Assembly: GCA_947359465.1 (NCBI GenBank)
Contig: OX375874.1
Location: 99,885,441-99,949,440, forward strand
Direction of reading: 5' to 3'
From: Metellina segmentata
Taxonomy: Eukaryota > Arthropoda > Arachnida > Araneae > Tetragnathidae
DNA: 64,000 nucleotides
Shown: positions 23,090 through 33,463 of the stretch, in pieces
Position numbering within the stretch: the first letter of the stretch is position 1
Layout of the letters: each line of letters starts with the position of its first letter
Position numbers and translations under genes: made by a program
The notes under the pieces: model-generated
What the model saw: only the letters and a program-made list of their open reading frames with translations
Told to the model about the DNA's origin: nothing
Database searches by the model: none

Positions 23090-24630
23090 CATGGGGAATT
23101 TATGGGGGAGCAAGTATAGTTGGTTTTACGTATTAGTGTATTTTTGGAACTTTGTTATTTTAGTTCCATCATACATATATTTCATCATACTACATATATT
23201 TGAAATATATTCGTCTCTCGTCCAGTCATGAAAATATTAGCACTCAAAGTGATAGGGGTTTGGCTCATTTTCTGAGATCAAGTCACTGCACATTTAATGT
23301 CTCGTATTTTCTGCATACTTTAAATATTTATCCTTCATGTTTGGGCTCTCTATGAATTTTCATTACTGGTGTTGTTTTGTTACTCATTAGTTAAATTTTA
23401 ATATTTACGCTTTCTCTTTGGAGAAGGGCGTTTGGACCCAAAGATTTGTAGCGTAAGGCATATTGTATGGGTTTTTTTTTATCTTGTACTGATACACACA
23501 GTGCATGTAAGCTGGGTCTGATAAAAATATTTTTACGATTATAAGTTAACGATATGGATACTTATAAAAAATATTTTTACTAATGCATTATACATAATTT
23601 TATCGACATTTATTTTTGTCCAGTAGTCTAGACAGAAATTTTCTGATAAGGGTCTTAGCAAAAATTGTCTACAAGCCTTTTGAATAAATAATACCCTTCC
23701 AAATTGCAGTTTTCTATCTAAATCCATAAAATAAGAATTATGTAAACAAAAGTTTATATTCAGGAACACGAGAAGATAATGAACCCCTAAAAAGAGAAGT
23801 TATATGTGTGTGCATACTTTTAGTTATATGGAACAAATACAAAATAATATTTTTTTTTGTAGAGGTGTAAATAAATATGCTTTTTTACATTTTTTATTTT
23901 AAAAATTATCTTCCCTTGATAAGAGGGGCTATTGCAAGAACTCCCTTTTGACTAGTCACTACTGATGTTATCCGTCACTGTCCTAACTCCTTGTGATCCA
24001 CAGGAAAAAGTTTCAACTTTTAACTCCGATCGAAAACAAAAATCAATATAAAAGTGTACAAAACCTTCATCAATTCGTGAGGCGTAGTTACTCACCAATG
24101 GATTGGTAATTCATAAAATCTCTTGCTTCTCTTTTGTTTTAAGGTACTTTTGTCTTCACACTGGAAAATACACTTTCAGAATGTTTATCGAAACTAATTA
24201 ATCATTCACATGTTTTAAAAATTCTTAAAGATTTTACTTCTTGGTACACTTTATATATTTCGTTTAGCACTTCTTGTTATACTTTTTATTTTACTTAAAC
24301 AAATGCTTTGATATATGTGACAGTTAGCATAAAATGTAGTTTGTCGTCGTTTTTACGTAAAATCTAACTGGCGTTCATTTATTAACTACCATTATAAACT
24401 CGGAATTCATAAATTGAAATTTTTGCTATCGACGCTGTGTAAAATGCGTAGATCGCATTCACGTCACGTCTGGAATGTATACAGGAAGCACGTTCCACCA
24501 TATAAACTCTACAGCCACCTCATTTAAACTGACAGAAAAAACCCTCTTTTGTAGTAGAATAATTAATTGGTTAAGAAACTTTCGTTATATATAATTGTTC
24601 TTGGTTAGGATGAATGGTTACCGAATATAA
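23090..24630. other. Intergenic DNA
   Basis: AT-rich, no recognisable gene. The minus-strand frame at 23539-23769 has no domain. Confidence 0.4.
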
Positions 24631-25178
24631 TCTCTATTATTATAAAAGAAAATGTTTGTTGTAGATTAAATTTTAAAATTCGGGTGCGATAGAAAAATTG
24701 CAAAAAACTCGAACTACCAGTGTGCCAAATTCCATTATTGTAAGTACCATTGATTCGTCATGACAGTACAGACATGAATGACACAGACAGACAGAAGACA
24801 GAGATACACTTCCTTTACAAGGACAAATTCAAGAACAATTACAAGGACATATTATTACACATTACAACGCATTAATTATTTACACATTACAAGGTCAATT
24901 GTACATTTGATCGATACCTTATACATTTGATTTTCTTTTATTAAATAATTTTTCAATTGAATATTTATACTTTCGCAGGAGATTGTGACGTCAAGCCGAT
25001 TGGATACATTCGCTATTCTAATTTGGCCGCATTTGACAGTGACGAGGCCATCACGGCGTTGCCCTTCGCAAACCAAATGGGAATTCGTAGCAATCACCAG
25101 GGTTAGCGAGCAGTGGTCACATCTGACCCCACCAAAAGAAGTCACGAGCAATATCTGTGCTGGCCACGTTGTGGTTAG
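24631..25178 (+). mobile_element. Non-autonomous Helitron, copy 2
   Basis: A 548-bp relative of the element at 10030. Starts TCTCTATTATTATAAAAGAA after an A and ends with the hairpin TGGCCACGTTGTGG followed by TTAG and T. Shares the internal block TTTGATTTTCTTTTATTAAA with copy 1. Odd feature: 24690-24825 is an inverted copy of the Helitron 5' region. On the minus strand it reads AAAGGAAGTGTATCTCTG and later GACGAATCAATGGTACTTAC. Confidence 0.65.
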
Positions 25179-25239
25179 TAAAATATAAAATTCGAATGAT
25201 TTAGCTAATATTAATTTAATAAAAAAACGTGATAAAGCT

Positions 25240-25585
25240 TGAAAATGTAATTGCATCAACTGAAAGTGAGTTGAAAACAAGATGTTTTCAAGAGAGATTT
25301 TCTTGACACACATAAAAAATTCGAGATCTGCAAATATTTTACTTCTGTTGTCCAGGATTACACTAAAATATAGTTCATCCTCATTTTGGCAACGTTTGAG
25401 GTTTAATCTAATGAGTGTTGGACCAATCAACTCTCATTTTAAAATTTGAATTTTATCTTAAAATTTTTGTTTTGGCGAAATGGTGAAATCGTATTCGAGA
25501 AATAGACCAAGTGACTTCACATTCAGAATACGTACAGGAAACACAAATCGCCACCTATATTTAGCTTGACTGAAAGTGCCTTTCG
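25240..25585 (+). repeat. Dispersed repeat, copy 2
   Basis: Same-orientation copy of 9600-9985, sharing TTTTGGCAACGTTTGA (25386), GACCAATCAACTCTC (25421) and CACATTCAGAATACG (25515). The 184-codon minus-strand frame at 24876-25430 spans this repeat and the Helitron and is therefore not a gene. Confidence 0.65.
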
Positions 25586-25649
25586 TATGTCCCAGTCCAA
25601 TTTTTGGATGGTCCCCCGAAGTTTCGACTGTTGAACTGCAACGTGTTAT

Positions 25650-25910
25650 CTGCACGGGACAAGGAAATCGCGAACTAAGAACTGAACGTACAAATGCGTA
25701 TGGGAGAAAATGCGAACTAGAACTGAAACGGTGAAAAAGTCCGAAGTGGGGAACCGGTCCAAGTTCGACCGAAAATGTACGACCAATGAGTGACAGGTAG
25801 CTCTCATGGTTTCAGTTAATTACGGGATCAATAATTTTATCTTATTGTTTGAGTTTCGTTTCGCACTTTCGAACGTGTATTTAAGGGAGCATAATTTTGA
25901 TAAACCTAAA
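25650..25910 (+). promoter_or_regulatory. Possible promoter of the zinc-finger gene
   Basis: A CpG-richer stretch in otherwise AT-rich DNA. It contains CCAAT (25770 region) and the TATA-like TATTTAAG at 25878-25885, with a candidate start about 25-35 bp downstream. It is on the right strand but 4.4 kb from the coding exon. There is no direct transcript evidence. Confidence 0.3.
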
Positions 25911-26026
25911 TTCGCATTAGTTCCCTTTTCAGTGTGACTGAAGATTTTTTTTTGTGAAGATCGAGAGAAGTGGCTAAAGCAGGTGGAGCTTACAGTATTT
26001 TCCTGATATTTTGTGAAATAAAAAAT
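25911..26026 (+). other. Possible 5' UTR exon
   Basis: From the inferred start to a candidate 5' splice site AAT|GTAAGC at 26026/26027. It contains no ATG-initiated frame of note, so it would be non-coding. It would pair with the acceptor at 30290-30291. Weakly supported. Confidence 0.25.
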
Positions 26027-27225
26027 GTAAGCAATTTCTAAATTTTTTCCTTTTTAAGTAAACAGCTTAAATTAAAAATGTTCTCAAAAACGAATTTTAT
26101 TCATAGAATTTAGAACATTTTCATTTGTAATTATTTGCTCAAATTTATTCCTTATGTTTCATTTTATCATTGAAGAATGGGAATAATTAGAATGGTTTTT
26201 GTATTTATTTAATTTCTTTCTTTTTCCTCAAAAATTAAATTAAATATGAAATAATGTTCGATGTGTGAAACTAATAACATGACTTGTAATTTAAAAGTTT
26301 CAAAATCCTAATGATTATTTTAGTACCAGGAGGAAATTGTTCACTATTTGTGTATATTTTTCTTTACCTATGGATAGTAAATTACAATTTCGAATCTTGA
26401 ATGAAGAGGTTTGTCCAGTATTCTGAATAGAAAATGCAATAGGGCACATTATCCAAATATTTAAAAATACTGATAGTTCCTTCAATTTCATTAATTATTC
26501 ATAACTGTGTCGGAAATATAATAAGAAAAAAATTATAATTCGGTAACAAAATACTTTTATCATAATTGCGACAAATTTGATAATGATTTTAATCACACAA
26601 TTTGTATTTAATAACAAAGAAATTTAAAATTTTATACAGCAAATATTTATTATAATAATATTTCCCATCCATATAGATTATAAATCCAAATTCAAATACG
26701 ATTACTTGAAATTTGAAGAAATTTTTATTCAATGTGTACTCTAGAAAATACTCTTTGAAGATTCTAAAAAACACTTCAGATGATTAAATAATTATAATGT
26801 TTGAAACATATTAGAATTATGTCCCAAACTTTTGTTTTGGAAATATTACTCTAAGACGAGAGTTTTATTTCAAAATATTTATCTGAAATTTGAATTTAGA
26901 AAGACAGAAAAAATTATTGAAATGTTTGTAGTAAAGGTCTAATTATATTTATATGTACTTTTTATTTCCTGTTGATAAATTTGTAGTTGAAAATATATCT
27001 ATCCATTAGAATGCTTATAGAGAACTTCGTACTTAATATATTGTGATTTAAATTAAATAATCAAAATAGAGTATGAAGAAATGTGAACAAAAAAGTTCTT
27101 TAGATGAAAAATTCTTGCATTATCGATAGCGGGGGTTTCTGGATTTTTTCTGCGTCCTTACTAAACTGTGTAAGGCAAGTTTTTATTTTACTGTCAATAA
27201 AACGTTTTCTTTGATGTCTATAACG
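26027..27225. other. AT-rich DNA, possibly intronic
   Basis: No coding signal; the short minus-strand frame at 26589-26774 is low-complexity and unsupported. Confidence 0.35.
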
Positions 27226-27422
27226 CAGGGCTCGAAATACGATTTTGAAGCTGGCAGCAAATAGTGTTGTGAGCTTTTTTAAGCTGGCAGCAAAAACTGT
27301 TCAGCTCAAGGCAAAACATAAACTTTGTAGTAAAATTTGCCGTGAGAACCGTTGATCATCGTGGCGATTTAAGCTAAGTTCACGGCATTTGCCATGGTAA
27401 CCGCGAATTATTTCGAGCCCTG
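27226..27422. mobile_element. Short MITE with CAGGGCTCGAAATA ends
   Basis: A 197-bp element with a perfect 14-bp terminal inverted repeat CAGGGCTCGAAATA. The flanking 8-mers CTATAACG and TTTTAATG match at 5 of 8 positions, compatible with an old hAT insertion. No coding sequence. Confidence 0.8.
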
Positions 27423-28309
27423 TTTTAATGTTTTGATGATGACATGCCCGCCGAGTACGCAACGCGTGAAATTTGAAACTAAATTGGTTGTATTTTTATA
27501 ATCGGTTGTAAACAATCTTATCGATGGAATTCCTGATACAGTGTGTCATTTTCCCAGCAGTGAGATTATTTACGAATGAAAGCTGCAGATAATGAAATTA
27601 TTAATTCTATTCATAAAGTGAAAGATTTTAAGACAGTCCGATCACATATTGTTTAAAAATTGTGCAGAACACAGCGTCCCTTACTTCTTATATGTGGATT
27701 TTAAATATCTTTAAGTTCTAGATTCCTTTTGAATGCATTTGATTTGTGCTGTGTTTGGCTAGTATTAGTCAAATTTGTTTCTTGGGCCATAAAAACCACT
27801 AACCAACCATTTGAACATTGGAGATCCTATCATTGAGCATTGGCGTGAGTCCAGGATGCTTCTGTCATGAACATGATTTGAATAAAAATACAGTGAATTG
27901 CCATTATATCGTTGTAAATTTAATTCGTTATAGGGTAATTTTGATTACTTTATTTATTAGATTAAATATTCATATAGAATAACATTAAGTAGCTTCCTTT
28001 ACCCTCGATATATCAATGATTTCGAACTAAGAATAATTATTGAAACAAAAACATATAAGAAAGAAGATTCAAAAATACAAATTATGTACTATACGAGTAT
28101 TGATGTCAATTGTCAATGCTAGACCTTATATTTTCCATTTTGTTTGAAAACTTTTGTTTTTTTGCTGTATAAGGTTTAATTAGACCTTGAAAAAGTTTTA
28201 TCTGGTTGAAAAAAACTCGGTAAATTTGCATTTCATTCAAAATTCCTATAAATTAGGATTAATTAAATCAAAAATTTCAATACACTACTCAAATATCTCT
28301 TGAAAAACG
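27423..28309. other. AT-rich DNA, possibly intronic
   Basis: Nothing recognisable. Confidence 0.4.
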
Positions 28310-28650
28310 GATTGCTGTTAACCTTTACGATGCGGCAGATTGACTTTTGTTACCACTGAAATATCGCTTACACCAGCGGCATGGTAACGTTGAATGTTAT
28401 CTCCCTTTTAAGTGACCGCTGGCATCGATCACCATTTACGAGCTGTCAGCGACTGACCTTCTAGAGGATCCCTTCATTTGTTCGTTGGCCCCCTACCCTG
28501 CCAACAGTGAGGTGTGAACGCTTTGGGGAAAGCAGAAACCCGTCAGGTGATGTCTCTTCTCACACCAAACGATACTATGAAAGGAAAGCGTCAGTCGTAA
28601 ATGCCACTCACGGCCCTATCACTCAAGTTGGGTAATTAGGTATGGGGGCT
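28310..28650. other. GC-rich island of unknown nature
   Basis: Clearly richer in G and C than its surroundings. Contains CCAGCGG (28374) and CCGCTGG (28426) as an inverted pair. No long reading frame, A/B boxes or terminal repeats. It could be a decayed transposon or a regulatory element. Confidence 0.3.
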
Positions 28651-30291
28651 CGGATATAATCAGGAGAAAAGCCGTTCTGTGAGACGATTGAAAAAGCGTA
28701 AAATTAATTTTATAATAGCGAAATTTTCGTTGTATCGGTGTCCGTGTTTCAAAAGTTTTGAAATATGTTTATTTAAAGAATAATGACATGAGAAAACACG
28801 CAATGTTATGTGAATAAAAGGAGAAACTTTTCTGTATTGTTTGGTAAAAAAATAAAAACTTTCATAGGGAAATTTTTGTTTAAAAAACGGCAAAGAGGGC
28901 ATTTATTTTCATTTTGTTCAATTCGGTAATATTTTTCAATTTTCGAGAGATACAATTCTCGTAAAAAAGGCAATCATTTAAACTAGTAAAAATAATACTA
29001 TAGTTATTACTGTCTCGGGTATCGGTATTTAATCATGTTGACGAATTATTCGATTTTTAGTTGTATTTAATTTATTAAATTTCTTTAAAATGTGTCAATT
29101 TGGTAATTTCCGAATTTCCTAAATCTTTATTATCGCCTCAACTTGAAATAATGTTTTTTTTTTATGGTCACCCAAAATATTGTATTCGATTATCGCTTTA
29201 CTGTTCAATGGATTGGTTCGCTATAAAGTTTTTTGAGTCATCAAAATTGCCTTGAAGAGGTGCAAGGTTGCAAAAATTTCACCACATTTCAGATAATTTT
29301 TAACATTTTATTGAAGTCTTTTAAATTTGAAAAGGTACAATTGTTTGACCTTGTTCGGGTGTAATTCTTAGAATTATGAAACAATACAGAGCTGTTTCAG
29401 ACAAATATTTAGAAAGAAATTTTAGTTTTTCAATTTTATAATCTAAACTGATCATTTCCTTACCGAAGCGATTAAGTTTCAAGGTGGAAATTAAATGTAA
29501 TTTGCTTGAAAATTATTAGGTTGAAGAACCTAAGTTTTGATGACTTTAAATATGGTTTCCAATCAGCACGAAATTAGATTTGTGGAAGCTGAAATAAATT
29601 AGCAAACAGGTTTAAAGCCCATGTGAAAGTGTTCTTTTAACCCTCCAAGCGGTTTCGACGGAGTATCTCGTCTATCACGATTTAGTCAATTTTGATAATG
29701 ACGAGATACCTCATCCATCAAGATCTGGTCTGTTATGCAAATGACAAGACAGTTCATCCAGAAGGTTGAAGTGTAACAGACACGGGGAGAAGGAGAAGTC
29801 TTGGGCATACATATTACAAATTTTATTTAACCAACCAATCAAACCATTATCAATTTCATTTGTGGAATAAATTCTGTAATTCTATTAGAAATAATATCTT
29901 CTCTGACATATGAAGTTTCCTACGTCAAAATTGTATCACATTTTTGGGTTTCCTATTTGAAAGGAAAAATTTCCAAGTAAAGTTTTTTTCGGAAGTTACA
30001 CAATAATTTTTATACAGTTTTAGAGATGGAAATTTTCATGAATTAATTCATCAAAATTTGTAAGATATTAAGATTATAAGTCATTTTCGAACAATGGAAA
30101 ATTTTATTTTTCCTGCATATGGTATATATTTTTATTGTACAATATGTTTTCAATGTGTATTTTAAAAAATTCTACTCAATATTTTAGAGCTTATTTTCTT
30201 TAAATATTTTTTCGACTGAAAATTTTGAATATTCTATTTACAAAGTAACATGCTTTGTTTACTGACATATTTCTTTTCCTTTCTTTGCTAG
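28651..30291. other. AT-rich DNA up to the splice acceptor
   Basis: No exon-like sequence before 30292. The last 40 bases hold a CTGAC branch-point candidate (about 30262), a pyrimidine-rich tract and CTAG with the AG at 30290-30291. Confidence 0.5.
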
Positions 30292-30300
30292 AACGCTCAA

Positions 30301-31626
30301 ATGGAGACTCGACCAACCAAACCGGAGAAAAGCAATGAGTTAAACACAGACCTTGAGAAGATGAATATCTCAAACCCAGACGACGGAGAAACATTCGATT
30401 CCGACGATTCCTTTCCAGATATAGAATGTGACCTCTGCTGCAAGGAATTTTCCAGTCTAAAAATGTACGAGCAACACTTGAACAGCAAAAAGCATCAGCA
30501 GATGCTCACTAAGAGAAAACTGAGGCAGAAAGTTGGGAAGTTGAGAACACAGAATGGTCAAATATTCGACACTAATGGAGAAGATATCCATCTCGAAGCA
30601 GATGATTCCGCGGAAGAATTATCATGCGAAATTTGTTCAAAAAATTTCTCTGGATACATTCCTTATGCCACTCACTTGAAGAGCAACGTCCACTCCAAGA
30701 ACTTGAAAAAACAAAGCTTAAAAGATCAGATGAAAGACTTGCCAGAAGTCATCTGGAAAGATAAGCAAGGAAACAAGAGTGATGAAGATGATATTTTGCA
30801 GAAGCCATTTGCTGAGTGCACACCCTGTAACAAAGTATTCTATGACCCTAGTTCCTTTCAACAACACATGAAAGGTTCGCAACACAAAAAGAAAATGCAA
30901 GGAACGAAGACTCTCGAAAGCCTAAAAAGTCAAATGCCTGATTCCGAGAAATTCGATGACGAAGATGAAAAAATCTTTAGCAAGTGCGATGTATGCCACA
31001 AATCATTTAGTGGACCAGTACCATACAAGATACATTTACATAGTTCTGTTCACCAGAAGGAATTGAAAAGAGCCGAGATTGAAGACGAACTTAAAGATTT
31101 CTTCACAAAGTATGCTGAAAGTCAGAAATTGGTTTGTAAGGAATGCAAGAAAACTTTCACAGACCCCTTTGCTTTCAAAGGTCATTTAGAAACCAACAGC
31201 CATGATAAACAAAAAGCCAAGGATGCAGAGTTTGACTCCGTGGCTTCATATCCAGACATCGTTGCCGTAAAATCAGTTCAAAACCTTTCATCTGATGAGG
31301 AAAACGAGGATGTAAACTACCGAAATGGTTCCTACTTTTTCGTGTGCAAATTGTGCCACGTGAGCTTTTCTGGCCCAGAAAGCGTTCGAGACCACGTCCA
31401 AAGCAAAAAGCACGCTCAGATCAAAAAAGAAAAGGAAGGCAGGAAAAATTTGCAAAGAAAGATGAAAGAAAAGCAAAGTAAAGATAATTCTGTGAGGAGA
31501 TCTGATTATGGGGATAATTCTGCTAACACCGATGCCTCAAACAATTCGGGAGTTGACACTTCTGTAGAGCTGTCTAAAAAAGAACCCAAAGAGTCAGAGA
31601 TAAATGACGATTTTGAGTTAATTTGA
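30301..31626 (+). CDS. Six-finger C2H2 zinc-finger protein, ZNF346-like
   Basis: A 441-residue protein with six zinc fingers, each exactly CX2CX12HX5H: C43/C46/H59/H65, C109/C112/H125/H131, C173/C176/H189/H195, C229/C232/H245/H251, C279/C282/H295/H301 and C349/C352/H365/H371. This spacing, the FSG/FSS and QHL/THL cores and the 28-50 residue linkers are typical of the U1/zf-met type found in ZNF346 (JAZ), ZNF385 and ZMAT proteins. Members of that group bind double-stranded RNA, often in the nucleus; function here is inferred from family only. Linkers are acidic and lysine-rich, and the C-terminal tail (372-441) is charged, with a basic cluster at 374-400 that may act in nuclear localisation. 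The ATG lies nine bases past a splice acceptor in a good context (A at -3, G at +4). No signal peptide or membrane segment. The frame is intact, which sets it apart from the transposon genes around it. Confidence 0.85.
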   Translation: METRPTKPEKSNELNTDLEKMNISNPDDGETFDSDDSFPDIECDLCCKEFSSLKMYEQHLNSKKHQQMLTKRKLRQKVGKLRTQNGQIFDTNGEDIHLEADDSAEELSCEICSKNFSGYIPYATHLKSNVHSKNLKKQSLKDQMKDLPEVIWKDKQGNKSDEDDILQKPFAECTPCNKVFYDPSSFQQHMKGSQHKKKMQGTKTLESLKSQMPDSEKFDDEDEKIFSKCDVCHKSFSGPVPYKIHLHSSVHQKELKRAEIEDELKDFFTKYAESQKLVCKECKKTFTDPFAFKGHLETNSHDKQKAKDAEFDSVASYPDIVAVKSVQNLSSDEENEDVNYRNGSYFFVCKLCHVSFSGPESVRDHVQSKKHAQIKKEKEGRKNLQRKMKEKQSKDNSVRRSDYGDNSANTDASNNSGVDTSVELSKKEPKESEINDDFELI

Positions 31627-32089
31627 AAACTATTTTAATAATTTTATAATACATTTTTATTTATTCTTAATCCAATTCCCTTTTATGATAGCTTCAACAT
31701 TTAAGTATTATAGATTGTTTCTACCCATAATGGGCACTAACATTGTGAGAGAGTTGCCCATATAGTCGCTAATAATGTTTTTAAATCTACAAGAAAAGCT
31801 TCACTGGGCTGATGATATCCATTCAGACTTTTTAGAGATGTGTTATAACGTAGTGTGTGATTATTAAGACGTCAATTAGTGAACAAATTATTGTTTGATT
31901 CTGATTGAATAATTTTTGAAACCTTTGCATCCGTTAAATTGATAATTTTGCTTATAATTATTTTCAATTCAGACACTTTGAGCAATTTCTTAGCGTTTTG
32001 CTCCTCGTATACGTAGAAAACACCATATTGTGTTGTATGAGTCAGGCTCCTCCCTGATGACGCACTGATCCACCAACACCTTCATTTTG

Positions 32090-32095
32090 AATAAA
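32090..32095 (+). terminator. Poly(A) signal AATAAA
   Basis: Canonical hexamer about 465 bases after the zinc-finger stop codon, in AT-rich 3' UTR-like sequence. Confidence 0.5.
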
Positions 32096-32110
32096 TTACT
32101 TTAGGTTTTT

Positions 32111-32610
32111 ATTTTAAATTTCCTGTATTAGAAATTATTTATATAGTAGCACATATGCAAATGTAATGCAAAGGAACTGAATTAATATATCTAAATAAAA
32201 AGATATCTGTATAATTTCTTTCCAAGAAATCACTTGAACTGTACATTCGATGTAGAAATCAAGAAAACTCAAAAGATTGTTTGAATTATGATAGATAGTT
32301 GTTAACTTTTGAGACGAATATTTATTAAGAATTAAAATACTATTTTGTAAAGACAATTTTTTATTTTCTTGAATTATAAGTTTTTTTATAATTTCAGAAA
32401 TTTACCTGTACTCCAACGTCCTTTTTGAAACAAAATGTTGTTTTGAACTTAAAAACATGTTTTGAAAATAAAATAAAATTTCTTAAGAAGTTTAGATTTA
32501 AATTTAAACTGGTGTCATAATGAATGCCAAAATTAGAATTTCATTTCCAAAAATAGAAAAGAAACATCAATTTTATGTTGTCATAATTGAAAAAATACTG
32601 AAAATACTTT
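32111..32610. other. AT-rich DNA downstream of the gene
   Basis: No feature recognised. Confidence 0.4.
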
Positions 32611-32757
32611 AGCATTGAAAAAATACTGGTAAACTCATATTACATTAACAACTTGAAATTTTGATACGCCATTGAAAAGTCCAAAAGCATTGAAAAAATA
32701 CTGGTAAACTCATATTGCATTAACATATTGAAATTTTGATACACCATTGAAAAGTTG
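32611..32757. repeat. Tandem duplication, 75-bp unit
   Basis: Two units beginning AGCATTGAAAAAATACTGGT (32611 and 32686). They differ at only a few positions across the shared 70 bp. Confidence 0.9.
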
Positions 32758-33086
32758 TATATACGCTGCATTTAAAGGTTTTCAGGAAACTGTAGGTTCT
32801 CCCATCAATTTCACAATATATGATGGCAAGAACAGAAACTATAATGTAACGTACATTGAAATGCCTCTAAATTGGTTAAAGAAGTTCCGGCAGAGAAAAG
32901 TATCTTTTGTAAGTAACCAGTATAAAACTATATGTTTATTTTTCTCAATCGTTTCTAAGGTAATCAAAATGCAGTTATTCTAATTTTAAATTAATAAAGT
33001 CATATAATTCTACTACAACATTATCCTTTAACCGAAATGAAAAACAAATCATATTTATGCTAGTTAAAAAATTGAGTTTTGAAATA

Positions 33087-33461
33087 CAGTACAAAGTCCG
33101 GAATCCTCCAGACCTAGGCCATTTCGGACTTTTCCGGAGTTCGGATTATTTGCATTTTTCGTCAAAAAATTTTTAATTTAAGCCCCCCCCCCCCACACAC
33201 ACATTGCGCAAATTTTGCGTTTGCGTTATAAATAGAAATAATTATAAAAAAAAAACCGAAACAAAAAACTTTTTAATACAATGTAACAAATTTTCTAATT
33301 TTACTGTGTGGTATTTTCTCTGAACATGTCCATTATTTAGCGTTGTTTCATCAATTAGGTCCAGGTTTAACTCCTTGTTCTTTAAAATTTGTCAGAAATA
33401 TGTAAAAAAGTGAGAAAAAAAACGCCAGTTAGCAAAATGTCCGATGTGGGACTTTGTACTG
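33087..33461. mobile_element. pogo/Tigger-type MITE
   Basis: A 375-bp element with perfect inverted ends CAGTACAAAGTCC flanked by TA on both sides (33085-33086 and 33462-33463), the target duplication of Tc1/mariner-pogo elements. A C9 homopolymer lies near 33184. No coding sequence. Confidence 0.88.
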
Positions 33462-33463
33462 TA

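Larger units (their letters stand above)
30292..32110 (+). other. Terminal exon of the zinc-finger gene
   Basis: Begins after the 3' splice site TTTCTTTGCTAG. It contains the complete open frame and a 3' UTR of roughly 480 bases ending near the AATAAA at 32090. The boundary beyond the signal is approximate. Confidence 0.6.

Noticed and set aside
24876..25430. 184-codon minus-strand frame
   Set aside because: It runs across a Helitron end and a dispersed repeat and shows no recognisable domain.
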